DNA from: Acidimicrobiaceae bacterium
Lineage (GTDB): Bacteria; Actinomycetota; Acidimicrobiia; Acidimicrobiales; Ilumatobacteraceae
Reading direction: 5' to 3'
DNA: 13,186 bases
Assembly (NCBI GenBank): GCA_006515795.1
Contig: VFMC01000146.1
Coordinates: forward strand, 1 to 13,186
Shown: piece after piece, positions 6,355-13,186 of the stretch
Numbering within the stretch: position 1 is the stretch's first letter
How the letters are laid out: the number at the start of each line of letters is the position of its first letter
The notes under the pieces: model-generated
Told to the model about the DNA's origin: nothing
Databases searched by the model: none
What the model saw: only the letters and a program-made list of their open reading frames with translations
Made by a program: the position numbers and the translations under genes

Positions 6355-6375
6355 GGAGCCGAGGCTCCCTATCGT
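6355..6375 (+). promoter_or_regulatory. inverted repeat and -10 box before the response regulator
   Basis: GGAGCC-GA-GGCTCC (6355-6368) is a perfect 6-bp-arm inverted repeat. One base later comes TATCGT (6370-6375), the same -10 sequence as before LysR, followed by 7 nt and GTG 6383. A repressor or autoregulator bound at the repeat would sit between -35 and -10. This box supports GTG 6383 rather than GTG 6374 as the start. Confidence 0.4.
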
Positions 6376-6382
6376 GAGTCGC

Positions 6383-7060
6383 GTGAGCGCCTCCAGAATC
6401 CTGGTCGTCGACGACGAACCGACGGTTCGTGAGGTCGTCGTGCGATATCTGGAGCTCGACGGGTTCGTCGTGCGCGAGTCTGCCGACGGCGACGACTTGC
6501 TGGCCATCGTCGAGGCGTTCGCGCCCGACCTGATCGTGCTCGACGTGATGCTCCCGCATCGGTCGGGACTCGACGTGCTCCGCGAGCTCGGGCAGCGGAC
6601 TCCCGTGATCCTGCTCACTGCGCGCACCGACGAGGCCGACCGGGTGCTCGGCCTCGAGTTGGGTGCCGACGACTACGTCGTGAAGCCGTTCTCGCCCCGC
6701 GAGCTCGTTGCCAGGGTGCGCAGCGTCTTGCGCCGCAGCGCGCCTCCGGCTGCCGCCGCGGTGCTCACCTTCGACACGCTGGTGGTCGATACGACGTCAC
6801 GCGAAGTCACCGTCGACGGCCTCGCGGTGGCGCTCACCGCCAAGGAGTTCGACCTCCTCGCCTACCTCGCGGCCCACCCGCGCCAGGTCTTCTCCCGGGC
6901 GCAGCTGTTGGTGAGCGTGTGGGACTCGTCCCCCGACTACCAGGATCCGGCCACCGTGACCGTGCACGTGCGCCGCCTCCGCAACAAGATCGAGCACGAC
7001 CCCGAGCAACCCCGTTGGATCTCCACCGTGTGGGGCGTCGGCTACCGGTTCGAGACATGA
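6383..7060 (+). CDS. OmpR/PhoB-family response regulator
   Basis: Two-component response regulator of 225 residues. The receiver domain (about 4-118) has the acidic pocket VVDDEP (D10, D11), phosphoacceptor D54 in LIVLDVMLP, T79 in ILLTAR and K101 in DDYVVKPF. A winged-helix DNA-binding domain (about 130-225) follows, with LTAKEFDLLAYLA, the VTVHVRRLRNKIE recognition helix and the terminal WGVGYRFE wing. GTG 6383 is chosen because TATCGT lies 7 nt upstream; GTG 6374 would add three residues. The stop codon overlaps the kinase start by ATGA (7057-7060), so the two are co-translated partners. The targets probably include the downstream molybdopterin oxidoreductase operon. The family is certain; the signal is unknown. 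Confidence 0.93.
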   Translation: MSASRILVVDDEPTVREVVVRYLELDGFVVRESADGDDLLAIVEAFAPDLIVLDVMLPHRSGLDVLRELGQRTPVILLTARTDEADRVLGLELGADDYVVKPFSPRELVARVRSVLRRSAPPAAAAVLTFDTLVVDTTSREVTVDGLAVALTAKEFDLLAYLAAHPRQVFSRAQLLVSVWDSSPDYQDPATVTVHVRRLRNKIEHDPEQPRWISTVWGVGYRFET

Positions 7061-8219
7061 TCAGGCGCCTGGTACTGGCACTCGCCGCGTTGGTTGCCCT
7101 CACCGTGGTGCTGGCCGAAGTGCTTCTCGACCCGGCGCGCGGCGACCGGGGGCAGCTGCTGATCATCCTCATCGCCCCGGCCCTGGTGGCAGCCTGCCTC
7201 ACACCGTTGCTCGCCAGGTGGGTGTCGTCGCGGGCGAGCGTGACCGGCGTGGCCCTTGCCGTAGGTCTCTGCTCTCTGGCCTTGGGTGCGATCACATCCT
7301 CGGCCGCCTCGAACGCGATGTTCGTCTCGTCGCACGACTACCGCTTGTTCCTCGTGGTGCTCGTGCTCTCGTCGGGCATCTCGCTGGTGGTTGCCAGCCA
7401 GCTATCGCTCCCGATCACGCGTGACGTGCGACGGCTCGGCGAGGTCGCCCAACAGGTGGCGGGCGGCGACCTGTCGGTGACAACCGGCATCGAGCGACAC
7501 GACGAGGTGGGAGCCGCCGCTACCGCACTCGATCAGATGATCGAGTCGCTCCGCAGTGCCGAAGCCGATCGGGGGCGACTCGCCATCTCCCGACAGCACC
7601 TGTTCACCAGCATCGGCCACGATCTGCGCACACCGCTCGCGGCGATGCAGGCCGCGGTGGAGAGCCTCGAAGACGGCGTTGCGCCAGACCCGAAGCGCTA
7701 CCTCGGCGTGCTCGCCACCCAGTTGCGCACGCTCGACGGCATGCTCGACCAGATGGTCGAGTTCTCGCGGCTCGAATCCGGCCACACCTCGGAGAGCAGC
7801 ACGTGGGTGTCGCTGACAGAGCTCGCCGACGAATCAGTCGAAGCGCTCTCGCCGCTCGCCCATCGGCGGTCGATCGACCTCGTCGTGGCCGCCGACGGCC
7901 CGGCCCGGGTGATGGGCAGCCCACGCGACTTGGCACGGGTGATCCGCAACCTCACCGACAACGCCGTGCGTCACAGCCCCGATGCAGAGCCGATCACGGT
8001 GCCGGGTTCCCACCACCGTTCCGCGATCTGGCCTTCGAGCCCTTCCACCGTGCCGATCCGTCGCGAAACGCGCGCACCGGCAACTCGGGGCTCGGGCTGG
8101 CCATCTGCCGCGCCATCGTCGCCGCCCACCAAGGTCGGATCTGGCTCGGCGACAGTCCGGGCGCGACCGTCCACATCGAGATCCCCTCCCCCGACAGCGT
8201 CTCAGGAGCTTCGCCATGA
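7057..8219 (+). pseudogene. sensor histidine kinase with frameshifting internal deletion
   Basis: Membrane sensor kinase partner of the preceding response regulator. Four hydrophobic helices (about 1-22, 33-52, 62-82, 97-118) with short loops, a HAMP linker (119-170), the H-box SIGHDLRTPL (H188) and the N-box RNLTDNAVRH (N302) read in one frame from ATG 7057. Near 7992-8001 the homology jumps to another frame, where HGAGFPPPFRDLAFEPFHRAD, the G2 box NSGLGLAICRAIVAAHQG and a normal C-terminus follow, ending at 8219 with an ATGA overlap to the next gene. N-box to DxGxG spacing is about 14 residues too short, so roughly 43 nt (3n+1) are missing. As written, ribosomes from ATG 7057 would run out of frame as far as 9315, losing the ATP-binding lid and G2 box. 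It may be a genuine pseudogene or an assembly error. A very recent event is likely, because both halves are intact. Confidence 0.85.
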
Positions 8220-9841
8220 GCATCGACACCGCACTGCCAGAGATCGATCCGTCCGCGCCCCGCCGGCAGGTCGAAGCCGCGCCCACGTGGGCCGGGCCGA
8301 TCGCGGGGCTCGTTTCAGCCGCGCTGGCCGTGTGCGTCGGGTTGCTCGTCGCGGCGATGATCGACGTCGATTCTCCACTCGATGCGGTGGGCAGCGAGTT
8401 CATCGATCACACGCCGAAGTGGCTCAAGACCCTCGCCATCGACATCTTCGGCACCAACGACAAGCTTGCCCTCCGCGTGGGAATGGTCGCCACGATCGCG
8501 CTCCTGGCGCTCGGTCTCGGCGCCCTCGCCCGACGCCGGCCGGTCCTGGGTGTGGTCGCCCTCGCCGGCTTCGGTGTGTTCGGGGCGTTCGTTGCCGCCA
8601 ACCGTCCGGGCCAGACGGCCAAGGCCGCAGTGCCGGCGCTCGTCGGGGCGCTCGTCGGGGCCGCACTGATCTGGTGGCTCGAGCGTTCGGTCAGCGCCGA
8701 CGACCCCGCTTCGTCGGTGCCTCGCGCCTCCAGAGCGCCGTCCGGATGGGATCGGCGGCGGTTCATGATCGTCGGCGGTTCCGCAGCAGGTGCCGCTGTC
8801 GTGGCCGCCGGCGCGGCGCGACGCCTCGAGAACCAACGGATCGAACGGATCCGCGATGCGGCGCCCGACGTGCTGCCACCGGTGGTCGACGCGCCTGCGG
8901 TGGGTGGCCAGATCTCCTCGGCCGCGCCCGAGATCCCCTCCGGCGCCACCGTCGACCCGGCAACACCGTTCATCACACCCAACGACGACTTCTACCTCAT
9001 CGACACCGCGCTGTCGGTGCCGCGGATCCGCCTCGACCGCTGGACGATGTCAGTCGGCGGAATGGTGAGGACGCCGCTCACCCTCTCCTACGACGACTTG
9101 CTCGCTCGCCCACAGGTGGAGCGGGTGATCACCATCGCCTGTGTGTCGAACGAGGTCGGCGGCGACCTGATCGGCACCGCCGTGTGGCAGGGGGTGCTGC
9201 TCTCCGACCTGCTCGACGAGGCCGGCGTGAGCGCCGACGCCGAGCAGGTCTTCGGCACCTCGGTCGACGGCTGGACGTGCGGGTTCCCGGTAGAGGTCGC
9301 CCGCGACGGGCGTGATGCCCTCATCGCCGTCGGCATGAACGGCGAGCCACTCCCTTTGAGACACGGCTTCCCTGCACGGGTGATCGTGCCTGGCCTGTAC
9401 GGCTACGTGAGCGCCACGAAGTGGCTGAGCAGTCTCGAGCTCACCAGATGGGACGACGCCGTCGGCTACTGGGTGCCGCGCGGATGGGCGCGCGATGCCC
9501 CGATCAAGACTCAGTCGCGCATCGACGTCCCCCGACGCGGCGAGGCTGTTGCCGCCGGCCGCACGCCGATTGCCGGCGTGGCATGGGCACAGCACCGTGG
9601 CATCGCCAAGGTGGAGGTTCGCGTCGACGACGGTGCCTGGGCCGAAGCTCGACTCGGCACCGATGTGACGGTCGATGCGTGGCGCCAATGGGTGTACGAG
9701 TGGGATGCCACTCCTGGCGAGCACACCATCCAGGTGCGGGCCACCGACAACACCGGCGCCACCCAGACCGATGAGGTGAGCCGGCCCGACCCCGACGGCG
9801 CCACCGGCTGGCACACCCGCACCATCCGCGTCAGCGGCTGA
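8216..9841 (+). CDS. membrane-anchored sulfite-oxidase-like molybdopterin oxidoreductase
   Basis: A 541-residue molybdoenzyme of the sulfite oxidase family. Four N-terminal helices (about 27-48, 85-104, 108-127, 136-154) are followed by DRRRFMIVGG (179-188), a Tat motif, and a fifth helix (184-201). Then come the molybdopterin domain (about 245-440), with the likely Mo-ligating C309 in ITIACVSNEVGG and DGWTCGFPVEVA (351-362), and an Ig-like dimerisation domain (about 445-541). Five helices with a Tat motif before the last is a described actinobacterial design in which Sec inserts the first helices and Tat exports the folded cofactor domain. The substrate is unknown; sulfite or another S- or N-oxide is plausible. 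AGGAG at 8204-8208 and the ATGA overlap with the kinase place it in the two-component operon. The stop overlaps the convergent kinase by 11 bp. Confidence 0.9.
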   Translation: MSIDTALPEIDPSAPRRQVEAAPTWAGPIAGLVSAALAVCVGLLVAAMIDVDSPLDAVGSEFIDHTPKWLKTLAIDIFGTNDKLALRVGMVATIALLALGLGALARRRPVLGVVALAGFGVFGAFVAANRPGQTAKAAVPALVGALVGAALIWWLERSVSADDPASSVPRASRAPSGWDRRRFMIVGGSAAGAAVVAAGAARRLENQRIERIRDAAPDVLPPVVDAPAVGGQISSAAPEIPSGATVDPATPFITPNDDFYLIDTALSVPRIRLDRWTMSVGGMVRTPLTLSYDDLLARPQVERVITIACVSNEVGGDLIGTAVWQGVLLSDLLDEAGVSADAEQVFGTSVDGWTCGFPVEVARDGRDALIAVGMNGEPLPLRHGFPARVIVPGLYGYVSATKWLSSLELTRWDDAVGYWVPRGWARDAPIKTQSRIDVPRRGEAVAAGRTPIAGVAWAQHRGIAKVEVRVDDGAWAEARLGTDVTVDAWRQWVYEWDATPGEHTIQVRATDNTGATQTDEVSRPDPDGATGWHTRTIRVSG

Positions 9842-11000
9842 GCGGGATCCTGATCGAAACGGTGGCGCCCTGGTCGGCGTTGTTGGCGGCGACGACCGAG
9901 CCGCCGTGGGCGTGAGCGATCGCCCGGACGATGGCGAGGCCGATCCCTGCCTCGCCGCGCCGATCACCTCGCTGGTAGCGCTCGAACACCCGGGGCAGCA
10001 CCGCAGGATCGAACCCGGGACCGTCGTCGATCACGTCGATCACGCCGTCGTGACGGTCGACCCGAGAGCGCAGCTCCACCCTCGTGGAGCGACGCGCCGC
10101 GTTGCGCACCACGTTCTCCACCGCCTGTCTGAGCAGAGCCATGTCGGCCGCCACGACGACGGGATCGGTGGGCTCGGCGACGATCGCCGCGTTCTCCGGC
10201 CGCACCGACGCGGCCACCTCCTCGGCCAACAGGTCGAGCCGCAGCGGCCCGATGCGCGGCATCGCCTGACCCGATTCGAACCTGACCAGGTCGAGCATCT
10301 CGTTCACGCCCGTGGCCGCCCGTTCGGCGGCAGAACGGATCTCCGACAGTGAGCGCACGTACTCCTCCGACGTCCGCGACCGTGACAGCGCCTGGCTGCT
10401 CGATGCCATGATCACCGCCAACGGCGTGCGCATCTCGTGGGCCGCGTCGGCGAGGAAGCCCTGCTGGTCGCCCATCATGCGCCGCATCGGGCTCATCGCC
10501 AGCCCGCCGACGACGAACCCGATGATCGAGCTGCCGATCACCGCCGCGGCGGCCAACAACCACGTCCGCCGGCGCAACGACACGAGTTGGTCGTCACGCT
10601 CCTGCGAGTCGGCCAAGGTGACGTAGCCCTGCCCCTCTGCAGTCGGGCGGATGAACGCCCGGTACCGCTCGCCGGTGTCGAGGGAGTACTCGCGGAAGTC
10701 GATCTCGACGCCGCTCTCGCGCATCCAGGTGTACAGCGGGGGTTCGAGCTCGGTGTCGGTGAAAGGATCGACGTAGCCGTCGTTGTTGCTGACGAACCAG
10801 GTGAGGAAGTCCTGGGTGCGGTCGCCGATGATCTCGCTGGCGAGCACCTCCTCCATCTGCGCCACGAGCCGGCTGTCGAATGACGCCGTTATCGCCTCGC
10901 TGCGCTCCTGGCGCCACAAAGCCAGCGGGGCGATCGACACGACCGCTATGAGGATGGTGAACAGCACCGCGAACATCCACCGCACGCGCCGGAGTCGCAT
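9831..11000 (-). CDS. sensor histidine kinase without HAMP domain
   Basis: A 389-residue two-component sensor. Helix 1 (about 8-29), an extracytoplasmic sensor region (30-145) and helix 2 (146-168) are followed after only about 20 residues by the H-box FLADAAHEMRTPL (H188), so there is no room for a HAMP linker. The dimerisation helices (about 180-245) lead to the catalytic domain, with N-box VENVVRNAAR (N296, N300), G1 box DVIDDGPGF (322-330), RVFERYQRGD (337-346) and G2 box GEAGIGLAIV (349-358). All key residues are present. ATG 11000 lies 6 bp after the stop of its response regulator, with GAGGA about 10 nt upstream. The 3' end converges on and overlaps the molybdopterin oxidoreductase. 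The sensed signal is not evident; the sensor region resembles nothing I recognise. Confidence 0.92.
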   Translation of the reverse strand: MRLRRVRWMFAVLFTILIAVVSIAPLALWRQERSEAITASFDSRLVAQMEEVLASEIIGDRTQDFLTWFVSNNDGYVDPFTDTELEPPLYTWMRESGVEIDFREYSLDTGERYRAFIRPTAEGQGYVTLADSQERDDQLVSLRRRTWLLAAAAVIGSSIIGFVVGGLAMSPMRRMMGDQQGFLADAAHEMRTPLAVIMASSSQALSRSRTSEEYVRSLSEIRSAAERAATGVNEMLDLVRFESGQAMPRIGPLRLDLLAEEVAASVRPENAAIVAEPTDPVVVAADMALLRQAVENVVRNAARRSTRVELRSRVDRHDGVIDVIDDGPGFDPAVLPRVFERYQRGDRRGEAGIGLAIVRAIAHAHGGSVVAANNADQGATVSIRIPLSR

Positions 11001-11006
11001 GCTCGA

Positions 11007-11675
11007 TCAGTCCTCGATCCGGTAGCCGACGCCGCGCACGGTCTCGATCGGCGCTGGGTTGCCCGGCAGGTCGAGCTTGCGGCGCACGTTGGCAACGTGA
11101 ACATCGACCACGTTCGACAGGCCGTCGTAGTTGGAATCCCACACGGCCTCGAGCAGCTCGGTCCGCGTGACGACCTGACCCTTGCGGTCGATGAGGAAGT
11201 GCAACATCGCGAACTCCCTGGCCGTGAGCGGCACCATCACCCCACGACGACGGACCGCATGGGCGGCAGGATCGAGCTCGATGTCGCCGACCCGCAACAA
11301 CGGTGACCGCGCGTCGTCGGGGCGCCGTAGCAGCGCCCGCACGCGGGCACCGAGCTCGGCGAAGTCGAAAGGCTTCGTGAGGTAGTCGTCGGCGCCGGCG
11401 TCGAGGCCGAGCACCTTGTCGCCGGTCGCGTCACGGGCAGTGAGCACCAGCACCCGCGGTGGACGTTCGTTCTCGTGCAGCTCACGGCAGAGGGCGAGCC
11501 CATCGCCGTCGGGCAGACCAAGATCGAGCACGACGAGATGGTAGGCGTTGATCGCCACTGCCCTTCGAGCACCGGCGAGCGTGCGCTCGAGATCGACGGC
11601 ATGACCGTCTTCGCCGAGACCACGTTGCACCACTCCACCGAGGGAGATGTCGTCTTCGACCACGAGCACCCGCAC
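11007..11675 (-). CDS. OmpR-family response regulator
   Basis: Two-component response regulator of 222 residues, partner of the kinase 6 bp downstream. The receiver domain has VVEDD (5-9), phosphoacceptor D51 in VVLDLGLPDGDG, T79 and K101 in YLTKPFDF. The winged-helix domain (about 125-222) has LTAREFAMLHFLI, VDVHVANVRRKLD and RGVGYRIED. GTG 11675 is chosen because the protein then begins MRVLVVEDD and the active residues fall at the classic positions D51 and K101; an in-frame GTG at 11693 would add six residues (MRRWTV). Neither start has a clear Shine-Dalgarno sequence. A pair of 11-bp direct repeats with TTCA cores lies at 11696-11717, at about -21 to -42 from the chosen start, suggesting autoregulation. 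It is divergent from the DUF1800 gene. Confidence 0.92.
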   Translation of the reverse strand: MRVLVVEDDISLGGVVQRGLGEDGHAVDLERTLAGARRAVAINAYHLVVLDLGLPDGDGLALCRELHENERPPRVLVLTARDATGDKVLGLDAGADDYLTKPFDFAELGARVRALLRRPDDARSPLLRVGDIELDPAAHAVRRRGVMVPLTAREFAMLHFLIDRKGQVVTRTELLEAVWDSNYDGLSNVVDVHVANVRRKLDLPGNPAPIETVRGVGYRIED

Positions 11676-11695
11676 GACCGTCCATCGTCGCACAC

Positions 11696-11717
11696 CGCGG
11701 ATGAACTTCGGGTGAAG
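11696..11717 (-). promoter_or_regulatory. 11-bp direct repeat, possible OmpR/PhoP-type binding site
   Basis: Minus-strand CTTCACCCGAA (11717-11707) and GTTCATCCGCG (11706-11696) are adjacent 11-bp units matching at 7 of 11 positions. OmpR-family regulators bind head-to-tail 11-bp repeats, and the Streptomyces PHO box uses GTTCACC-type units. If transcription begins at GTG 11675, the site covers the -35 region, a normal activator position. Confidence 0.4.
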
Positions 11718-11721
11718 CGCC

Positions 11722-11743
11722 GATTCACAATGGTTTCATGTTG
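11722..11743 (+). promoter_or_regulatory. second 11-bp direct repeat facing the DUF1800 gene
   Basis: Plus-strand GATTCACAATG (11722-11732) and GTTTCATGTTG (11733-11743) are adjacent 11-bp units matching at 7 of 11 positions, with the same TTCA core as the opposite-strand pair at 11696-11717. They lie just upstream of the DUF1800 start, so the same regulator may act in both directions. The similarity could be chance. Confidence 0.3.
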
Positions 11744-11751
11744 ATCGGCGC

Positions 11752-12975
11752 ATGATCGCAGACATGGCAGACGACAACGCATTGAGGGCCCACGTGTTGA
11801 GGCGGCTCACGTTCGGGCCGCGACCGGGGCAGGTCGACGACCTGGCCGATGTGGCGCCTGCAGATCTGATCGCGCAGCTGCTGGCGGCCGATCCCTTCGA
11901 ACCGGACCCACCGAGCCTCGGCAGCGACGACGACTACTCGCGGTTGCCGCAGTGGTGGCTCGACGTGATGCGCGACGAACGGGCAGGGGTGCACGAACGG
12001 ATGGTCTGGTTCTGGCACGGGCACCTCACCAGTGGGCTCGAGAAGGCTTCACCGTCGCTCATGTACCGTCAGCACCAGTTGCTGCGAGATCACGCGCTGG
12101 GCAACTTCCGCGATCTCGTCATGGCGATCACGATCGACGCGGCGATGCTCTACTGGCTCGACGGCGTCGGAAGCTCGGCATCGGCTGCGAACGAGAACTA
12201 CTCGCGGGAGCTGATGGAGCTGTTCACGCTCGGGCGCGATGGCGGCTACTCGGAAGCAGATGTGCGTGCCGGAGCGACGGCGCTGGCCGGTTGGTGGGTG
12301 GACGGCGACCACGACGACGAGGTGAACTACGACGAGGGGTCGGCTGCGACCGAACCGACCGACTTCCTCGGACGTTCGGTGATGTATGCCGACGACGTCG
12401 TCAACGCCGTGTGCGATCACCCGTCGTGCGCCCCGTTCATCGCCACCAAGCTGCACACCTTCATCGTCGGTGAGCCGCCGAGCGACGATCGGCGGGTCGA
12501 GCTGGCCGCCATCTTCGCCGACGGTGGTCTCGAGATCCGCCCGCTGCTCGAGGCCATCGTCGGCCACCCCTCGTTCCTCGAGACGCGGCTCAACCGACCT
12601 CGTTCGGCAGTGGAGTGGCTCATCGCAACGTCCCTGCTGTTCGACGTCGAGATCGACTGGTGGCCACTCGACGGCTTGGGGCAGGTGCCGTTCAACCCGC
12701 CGAACGTGGCCGGCTGGCCCGGTTCGGGGAGGTGGCTGTCGACAGGTGTCGAGTTCGGCAAGGCCCAGGTCGCCTACGACAACGCGTGGGACACGGCCAC
12801 CCTCGACTCCGGTGATCCGTTGAGCGACCTGCTCTCCCGGGCCGGCCTGTACGAGATCAGCGACACGACTCGCCAGGTGCTCGAGGAGGCCGCATCGTCG
12901 ATCGAATCGCGACGGGACCGATCGACGATGCTGCACGCCCTGATCACCCTGTCACCAGAGTTCTCACTCGCCTGA
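11752..12975 (+). CDS. DUF1800 family protein
   Basis: A 407-residue protein recognised as DUF1800 by its N-terminal HVLRRLTFGPRPGQVDDL (14-31), WFWHGHLTSGLEK (86-98), MYRQHQLLRDHALGNFRDL (104-122), MLYWLDG (132-138), NENYSRELMELFTLG (147-161) and GYSEADVRAGATALAGW (165-181). The biochemical function is unknown. DUF1800 genes are commonly paired with DUF1501 genes, and the next gene fits that pattern. No signal peptide is visible, so if it acts outside the cell it may travel with its Tat-exported partner (inference). It is shorter than many DUF1800 proteins (about 450-600). ATG 11764 is an alternative start four codons in; neither has a Shine-Dalgarno sequence. The gene is divergent from the response regulator across a short gap with direct repeats. 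Confidence 0.85.
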   Translation: MIADMADDNALRAHVLRRLTFGPRPGQVDDLADVAPADLIAQLLAADPFEPDPPSLGSDDDYSRLPQWWLDVMRDERAGVHERMVWFWHGHLTSGLEKASPSLMYRQHQLLRDHALGNFRDLVMAITIDAAMLYWLDGVGSSASAANENYSRELMELFTLGRDGGYSEADVRAGATALAGWWVDGDHDDEVNYDEGSAATEPTDFLGRSVMYADDVVNAVCDHPSCAPFIATKLHTFIVGEPPSDDRRVELAAIFADGGLEIRPLLEAIVGHPSFLETRLNRPRSAVEWLIATSLLFDVEIDWWPLDGLGQVPFNPPNVAGWPGSGRWLSTGVEFGKAQVAYDNAWDTATLDSGDPLSDLLSRAGLYEISDTTRQVLEEAASSIESRRDRSTMLHALITLSPEFSLA

Positions 12976-13005
12976 ACACCCGATCCGAACGAACAGGACC
13001 TCACC

Positions 13006-13186
13006 ATGTCTGCACCGATCACCCGCAGGGAACTGCTCAAGTGGGCCAGCGCCGGCGCCGGCGCGGCTGCCGTCGGCGGAGCCACCTACTGGGTCGGCCG
13101 CGATGATGCCCCGACCCAGAACCCGACGGCGATGCTGGACGACCCCGACCAACGGCGCCCGCAGGTGACCGCGGCCCCTCCGCCGG
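13006..13186 (+). CDS. Tat-signal protein, probable DUF1501 partner, cut by window edge
   Basis: Sixty codons are visible from ATG 13006, preceded by AGGA at 12995-12998. The N-terminus is a Tat signal: TRRELLKWASAGAGAAAVGG (6-25), with twin arginines R7-R8 followed by a hydrophobic Ala/Gly stretch. Then comes a hydrophilic, Pro-rich mature start. It begins 30 bp after the DUF1800 stop codon and is surely co-transcribed. The Tat signal and the position directly after DUF1800 are the usual arrangement for DUF1501 proteins (sulfatase-like fold, function unknown). The domain itself lies outside the window, so the assignment rests on context. Confidence 0.7.
   Translation, partial: MSAPITRRELLKWASAGAGAAAVGGATYWVGRDDAPTQNPTAMLDDPDQRRPQVTAAPPP

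Noticed and set aside
6919..9315. Single 798-residue reading frame on the plus strand
   Set aside because: It is the kinase frame continuing out of phase after the deletion near 7995 and then running antiparallel in frame to the molybdoenzyme. After that point the translation is low-complexity R/P/S with no domain, while the conserved protein lies in another frame.

Overview
The window is GC-rich bacterial DNA, very probably from an actinobacterium, perhaps an Acidimicrobiia or Ilumatobacter-like lineage (inferred from gene content and style, not a database match). Supporting signs are a HAD-IB/PlsC fusion of mycobacterial type, a plant-type diiron acyl-ACP desaturase, TAnnnT boxes 6-9 nt before start codons (leaderless mRNAs), and a sulfite-oxidase-like protein with a Tat motif before its fifth membrane helix. 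I see no mobile element, tRNA, rRNA or CRISPR array.

Layout. 1-910 (-): acyl-ACP desaturase, cut by the left edge, with a TetR-type palindrome at its promoter. 973-2448 (-): HAD phosphatase/acyltransferase fusion. 2449-2728: a 280-bp divergent gap holding a 13-bp tandem repeat and a candidate small RNA on the minus strand. That RNA has its own promoter, three consecutive stem-loops each exposing CCCCC, and an intrinsic terminator; it resembles actinobacterial 6C RNA. 2729-3673 (+): LysR regulator. 3694-4932 (+): carboxyltransferase homologue with a shortened N-terminal half. 5021-6289 (+): citrate synthase. 6383-9841 (+): response regulator, sensor kinase and molybdopterin oxidoreductase joined by ATGA overlaps; the kinase carries a frameshifting internal deletion of about 43 nt. 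9831-11675 (-): a second response regulator/kinase pair, converging on the oxidoreductase with an 11-bp overlap. 11752-13186 (+): DUF1800 gene followed by a Tat-signal gene that is probably its DUF1501 partner, cut by the right edge.

How the genes fit together. The left part concerns lipids: desaturation, phosphatidate synthesis and an acyl-CoA carboxyltransferase, next to citrate synthase as a consumer of acetyl-CoA. The middle is a signalling operon that probably controls an extracytoplasmic molybdoenzyme. The right part is a second two-component system divergent from a putative exported or surface-associated DUF1800/DUF1501 pair, with 11-bp direct repeats between them. The most notable items are the three-loop C-rich RNA, the kinase deletion explainable by recombination between copies of a 10-bp sequence, and the shortened carboxyltransferase.
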